Below are positions 60,450 through 64,000 of a DNA stretch of 64,000 nt, piece after piece (position 1 is the stretch's first letter; the number at the start of each line of letters is the position of its first letter). Source of the stretch: Paenibacillus sp. GM2 (GTDB lineage: Bacteria; Bacillota; Bacilli; Paenibacillales; Paenibacillaceae); assembly GCF_900069005.2 (NCBI RefSeq), contig NZ_LN831279.1:2558269-2622268 (forward strand), in the 5' to 3' direction. The translations under genes were made by a program, and so were the position numbers. The notes beneath the pieces are model-generated. The model did no database searches and was not told where the DNA came from. It saw only the letters and a list, made by a program, of their open reading frames with translations.

Positions 60450-61619
60450 TTAATGCTCATCCTGATAAGTCTCCGCCATGGAGACCATTAGGGCCGCAGC
60501 ATGAAGCATAGCTCCTTCGTCAATATCAAACCTTGGGTGATGATGCGGATGTACAATTCCCTTCTCTTCATTGCCGGCACCAACGAGCACGAAGCAGCCC
60601 GGGATCTGCTGTAAATAATAGGAAAAGTCCTCTGCCGGCATAATTTGCGCCGCGATCTCTCCTTGTAATCCGGGCACCTTGCCTACGGCCCGTTGGAAGC
60701 GATCAACTTCTGCCTCATCATTGACCAGGCTAGGATAGCCAGTAATGTAGTGGATGTGGGCCTCGGTGCCATACGATTGGGTAATCCCCTCTACCAGAGC
60801 ATGGATTCGCTCGCGGATCACCTGTCTTGTAGACTCATCGAAGCATCTGGCAGTCCCGGATAGACGGCAGCGATCGGCAATGACGTTTTGTGCCGTTCCG
60901 CCTTGAATCGAGCCGATGGTTACTACAGCAGGTTGCAGGGGATCTACGGAGCGGCTAACCACGCTCTGCAATTGCATCACAAGCGACGATCCGGCTACGA
61001 CGCTATCCACCGCTTTGTGCGGCATCCCCCCATGGCCTCCGCGCCCTTGGATATCAATGAAGAAGTCATCTACCGAAGCCATCATCGGTCCGGCAACGCT
61101 GGCCGCCGTACCTAGCGGCAGCGGAGTCCAGAGATGCACGCCATAGATCACATCAACGCCTTTCAATGCCCCCGCTTCAATCATCCCGACCGCTCCGCCG
61201 GGACAGGTCTCCTCAGCAGGCTGGAACAGGAGACGGATCTCCCCGCGCAGCTCCTGCAGCCGCTTACTGTAATATTCAGCCACCGCCAGCAGCACGGAGG
61301 TATGCCCGTCATGGCCGCAGGCGTGCATCACTCCAGGGACCTCGGAGGCATACTCGCACTCCTTCTCGTCCTGGATAGGCAGAGCGTCCATATCAGCACG
61401 AAGTGCGATCGTCTTGCCTGGCAAAGCGCCACGCAGTCGGCCAACCAGCCCGTAGCCCCCTTCTATTTCCGTGACCTCTATTCCAAGTTCCTTCAAAATA
61501 CCTGCCACATAGGCAGAGGTCTCCTTCTCTTTGAACGACAGCTCCGGATGGCGGTGCAGATGTCTTCTTCGCTCTACCATCGCTCCAAACAGCTTCTCCA
61601 AATCTCCCAGCTCCACCAT
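60450..61619 (-). CDS. M20D-family amidohydrolase (N-acyl-amino acid / hippurate hydrolase type)
   Basis: 389 residues, ATG 61619 after AAGGAAGTG. Motifs: RRHLHRHPELSFKEKETSAY, LRADMDALPIQDEKE (metal Asp), MHACGHDGHTSVLL (metal Cys and His), FQPAEETCPGGAVGMIEAG (catalytic Glu pair) and VHPHHHPRFDIDEGAM. Cleaves an N-acyl amino acid or similar amide; substrate not predictable here. Convergent with yhhN. Confidence 0.93.
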   Translation of the reverse strand: MVELGDLEKLFGAMVERRRHLHRHPELSFKEKETSAYVAGILKELGIEVTEIEGGYGLVGRLRGALPGKTIALRADMDALPIQDEKECEYASEVPGVMHACGHDGHTSVLLAVAEYYSKRLQELRGEIRLLFQPAEETCPGGAVGMIEAGALKGVDVIYGVHLWTPLPLGTAASVAGPMMASVDDFFIDIQGRGGHGGMPHKAVDSVVAGSSLVMQLQSVVSRSVDPLQPAVVTIGSIQGGTAQNVIADRCRLSGTARCFDESTRQVIRERIHALVEGITQSYGTEAHIHYITGYPSLVNDEAEVDRFQRAVGKVPGLQGEIAAQIMPAEDFSYYLQQIPGCFVLVGAGNEEKGIVHPHHHPRFDIDEGAMLHAAALMVSMAETYQDEH

Positions 61620-61831
61620 ATCACTTCCTTATAGTAAGGTATCAAAAAGTTATCCGTTAAAACCTTTGCAAAATATTTAAGTTATATTGTAGCAGAAAAT
61701 CCGTTTATTCGGATACTGGGTTGGGCAAGAAAGCGGCAGCAACCCCCTATGAGCTGTGTTGATCAAACCTTGCGTAAGTAGTAGAAACATAATATCATGA
61801 GAGGAGAACTTTTAAGGGGGCATATTGGACG

Positions 61832-62173
61832 ATGATTGTTGAAAATACGGGTTTAGACGGATTACAAAGCGATTTAGCTTACTTGGACGAATCCGCTGAG
61901 AAAGTCGGCTTCATCCGCTGGCAATGGGAATATTACCGTGCTACATACGATTACAAAATTGAATTCAACAATGATGACTACTACCTCCGAATTAATACGC
62001 GTGCCGTTGAAGGCAAACTGGAGCGTCCTGACACGGTTCTGGCTATCGAAGCCGTATATATGGGGCGGGCTACCTTCCCGCACGGTCTCGAATACGAATC
62101 GGAGATCCCGGCACAAGTAATTAAGACAGCCAATAGCAAACTAACCGAGCTAAAGGATCTGCTCGAAGCTTGA
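61832..62173 (+). CDS. YugN-like family protein
   Basis: 113 residues. Contains GFIRWQWEYYRATYDYKIEF and YYLRINTRAVEGKLE, then ATFPHGLEYESEIP, the YugN family pattern. Function unknown. AAGGGGG precedes the ATG by 11 bases. It leads the FtsW-like gene by 11 bases and may be its operon partner. Confidence 0.87.
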   Translation: MIVENTGLDGLQSDLAYLDESAEKVGFIRWQWEYYRATYDYKIEFNNDDYYLRINTRAVEGKLERPDTVLAIEAVYMGRATFPHGLEYESEIPAQVIKTANSKLTELKDLLEA

Positions 62174-62184
62174 GCGAACAATAG

Positions 62185-63435
62185 ATGAAAGACAGCCAAG
62201 ATAGACCTAGACGCGGAACACCCGACTTCCAGTTGCTTATTTTGACTTTATTGCTTGTTGGATTCGGGATTGTCATGGTGTTTAGCTCCAGCTCCAGCGT
62301 GACTCAATTTAGTGAGAGATTCAGTTATAATCCCTTATATTTTACGAAGAAGCAAATCATTTTTGCGGGGGTTGGCATCTTCGGAATGTTTATTACGATG
62401 AATATTCCTTATGAGAAATTCCGCAAGCTCTTCGCACCGATATTCATCCTGGCTATTATTCTGTTGATGATCGTTCCCTTTATGAGCAAGATCAACGGAG
62501 CCAGTTCCTGGCTCCAGATCGGTTCACTGGGCATCCAGCCGACCGAGCTGGCCAAGATTACGACGATTATGTATCTGGCTGCTCTAATATCCAAGAAGGG
62601 AGAACGATTCCGAGATCTGAGGACCGGTTATATTCCTGTTATGGTCATTGTCGGCTTCGTGGCCGGACTCATCATGCTGCAGCCGGATTTGGGTTCCTGT
62701 ATGATTCTTGTAGCCACAGCCGGGTTGATTATTTTGGCCGGCGGCGCCAACATGAAGCATATCCTCGGTTCGATCGGGCTCCTGATTCTCGGTGCCAGCA
62801 TCGTCCTGGGAATCGGCTCGCTATGGAACAAAATTAATCCCCCTAGCGAATCCGCCGGATCAGGCAGCCAATATCAGTTGGACCGGATCAAAGCGTATAT
62901 TGATCCGTGGGCAGATCCTCAGCATACGAGCTACAACCTCATTCAATCGCTGACTGCAATGGGTCACGGAGGAGTGACAGGCACCGGATTTGGACAAGGT
63001 ATTCAGAAGCTGCATTATTTGCCGAATGCCTATAATGACTTCATTTTCTCGGTCATCGGTGAAGAGTTCGGATTTATCGGCACGTTTTTGTTCCTGCTCT
63101 TCTATCTATATTTTATATGGAGGGGTCTGCTCGTCTCCTTGCGCTGCTCCAGCGCCTTCGGTACATTGCTGGGCGTTGGCATTATGGGGCTTATCGCCAT
63201 TCAATCCTTCATCAACATCGGAGGGGTAACTCGTACAATCCCGATTACCGGCGTAACCTTGCCGTTTATTAGCTATGGCGGTTCATCGCTGGTTGTCATG
63301 CTGCTCGCCATGGGAATGGTACTTAGCATTTCCAGAGAATCGTCGCTTCCGTCGAAGCAGGAGAAAACCAAATCGGTTGTGGTCAAGGAAGAGAGCGTAT
63401 TCGAACGAAATCAACGCAGACACCGCAATATGTAA
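62185..63435 (+). CDS. FtsW/RodA/SpoVE-family SEDS glycosyltransferase
   Basis: SEDS protein that polymerises peptidoglycan with a partner PBP. 416 residues with about ten helices. Motifs: QIGSLGIQPTELAKIT (ExxK-like region), LMLQPDLGS-type IMLQPDLGSCMIL, YNLIQSLTAMGHGGVTGTGFG (catalytic Asp-loop region), LPNAYNDFIFSVIGEEFGFI (in parts) and GVTLPFISYGGSSL. FtsW or SpoVE fits better than RodA by the VTLPFISYGGSS end. No ribosome site is visible; translation may be coupled to the YugN gene. Confidence 0.92.
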   Translation: MKDSQDRPRRGTPDFQLLILTLLLVGFGIVMVFSSSSSVTQFSERFSYNPLYFTKKQIIFAGVGIFGMFITMNIPYEKFRKLFAPIFILAIILLMIVPFMSKINGASSWLQIGSLGIQPTELAKITTIMYLAALISKKGERFRDLRTGYIPVMVIVGFVAGLIMLQPDLGSCMILVATAGLIILAGGANMKHILGSIGLLILGASIVLGIGSLWNKINPPSESAGSGSQYQLDRIKAYIDPWADPQHTSYNLIQSLTAMGHGGVTGTGFGQGIQKLHYLPNAYNDFIFSVIGEEFGFIGTFLFLLFYLYFIWRGLLVSLRCSSAFGTLLGVGIMGLIAIQSFINIGGVTRTIPITGVTLPFISYGGSSLVVMLLAMGMVLSISRESSLPSKQEKTKSVVVKEESVFERNQRRHRNM

Positions 63436-63443
63436 TTCTATTC

Positions 63444-63480
63444 AAAAAAGACTGCTGGATCAAGATCCGCAGTCTTTTTC
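63444..63480 (+). terminator. Rho-independent terminator after the SEDS gene
   Basis: AAAAAAGACTGC ... GCAGTCTTTTTC with an inner GGATC/GATCC stem. Confidence 0.9.
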
Positions 63481-63546
63481 TAATTCAATTCTGAAAGCTG
63501 GATAGCGTCAAAAACTATGTAATCCATAACTCTGATCATCTGTCAG

Positions 63547-63909
63547 TTATGCCTCATCGTCTTTAAATGCTACACCTTCAACCTTCACATTGACTTCAAC
63601 AACCTTAAGCCCGGTCATACTCTCAACGGCTTCCCGCACATTTTGTTGCAACATGCGGCATACCTCATGGATTGGAGTCTCATAGAGAACGATAATCCGC
63701 AAATCGATCGCCGCTTCCAATTGACCGACCTCTACGGTAACGCCTTTTTGCACGTTCTTGCCACTCAACCGTTTTGCCCAACCTTCAGACAATCCTCCGG
63801 ACATTGCAGCAATACCCGGTGTTTCCAAGGCGGCCATACCCGCGACTTTGGATACAACATCATCTGAAATTTTAATCATACCCATATCCAATTGCAGTTG
63901 CTCGGTCAT
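63547..63909 (-). CDS. Second Asp23/Gls24 family protein
   Basis: 120 residues, ATG 63909 after GAAGGAGGGA. Contains GMIKISDDVVSKVAGMAALE, TPGIAAMSGG and GLKVVEVNVKVEGVAF, the Asp23 ends. It differs from the YloU-type copy at 4,884, sharing the family frame only. In relatives such a gene (YqhY type) is tied to acetyl-CoA carboxylase genes, but its upstream neighbour is outside the window. 63,910-64,000 holds only its ribosome site and leader. Confidence 0.9.
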   Translation of the reverse strand: MTEQLQLDMGMIKISDDVVSKVAGMAALETPGIAAMSGGLSEGWAKRLSGKNVQKGVTVEVGQLEAAIDLRIIVLYETPIHEVCRMLQQNVREAVESMTGLKVVEVNVKVEGVAFKDDEA

Positions 63910-64000
63910 GGTTATCCCTCCTTCAACCTACTACCTATATTTTATATGGTAAGACCAAGTAAAGCAAATATATAGACCACATCAAATGTTTGAATTATAA

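Overview
The window looks like a chromosomal segment of an endospore-forming Gram-positive bacterium of the Paenibacillus type. Evidence: the gene order recG / fakA / Asp23 / rpmB / spoVM / rpe / rsgA / prkC / prpC / rlmN / rsmB / fmt / def / priA / coaBC / rpoZ / gmk / remA / yicC / Ca-ATPase / rqcH matches the yloA-recG segment of Bacillus subtilis as I remember it. A spoVM gene, a Y-complex ylbF gene, strong GGAGG ribosome sites, lipoprotein sugar-binding proteins and dispersed intergenic repeats of a Paenibacillus style also fit.

Region 1-27,000 is almost entirely conserved housekeeping on the minus strand; only rpmB is on the plus strand. Read in the direction of transcription it runs Ca-ATPase, dapF, a methionine/folate bifunctional enzyme, yicC, remA, gmk, rpoZ, coaBC, priA, def, fmt, rsmB, rlmN, the prpC/prkC phosphatase-kinase pair, rsgA, rpe, spoVM, Asp23, fakA, a DegV (FakB-type) lipid-binding protein and recG, which runs off the left edge. 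It covers nucleotide synthesis, CoA, translation start, replication restart and Ser/Thr signalling. Many genes overlap by 4 bases.

Region 27,000-48,000 is bounded by two large arrays of palindromic mosaic repeats (27,162-28,121 and 46,721-47,810) that are reverse complements of one another. Between them lie rqcH, an eight-gene sugar regulon on the minus strand (ROK repressor, NagB-type isomerase, ROK kinase, GH4, GH3, two ABC permeases and a binding lipoprotein, with no ATPase), a LysR gene, a CofE-like ligase gene and a few small enzymes. Two matching AT-rich operators and a cre site give a testable control scheme for the sugar regulon.

Region 48,000-64,000 is mixed: PHP phosphoesterase, LysR, ylbG/ylbF, a bacterial XPB helicase with a large partner, a secreted fumarate-reductase-like flavoprotein behind a well-spaced FNR box, an ArsR-SulP operon, a YhhN protein, an M20 amidohydrolase, a YugN protein, an FtsW/RodA/SpoVE protein and a second Asp23 protein.

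I saw no tRNA, rRNA, CRISPR array, prophage, transposase or riboswitch. The most interesting items are the inverted pair of mosaic repeat arrays, the FNR-box promoter with a 7-codon leader ORF, the sugar regulon with its operators, the CofE-like gene and the XPB pair. Protein functions come from reading motifs by eye, with no database search.
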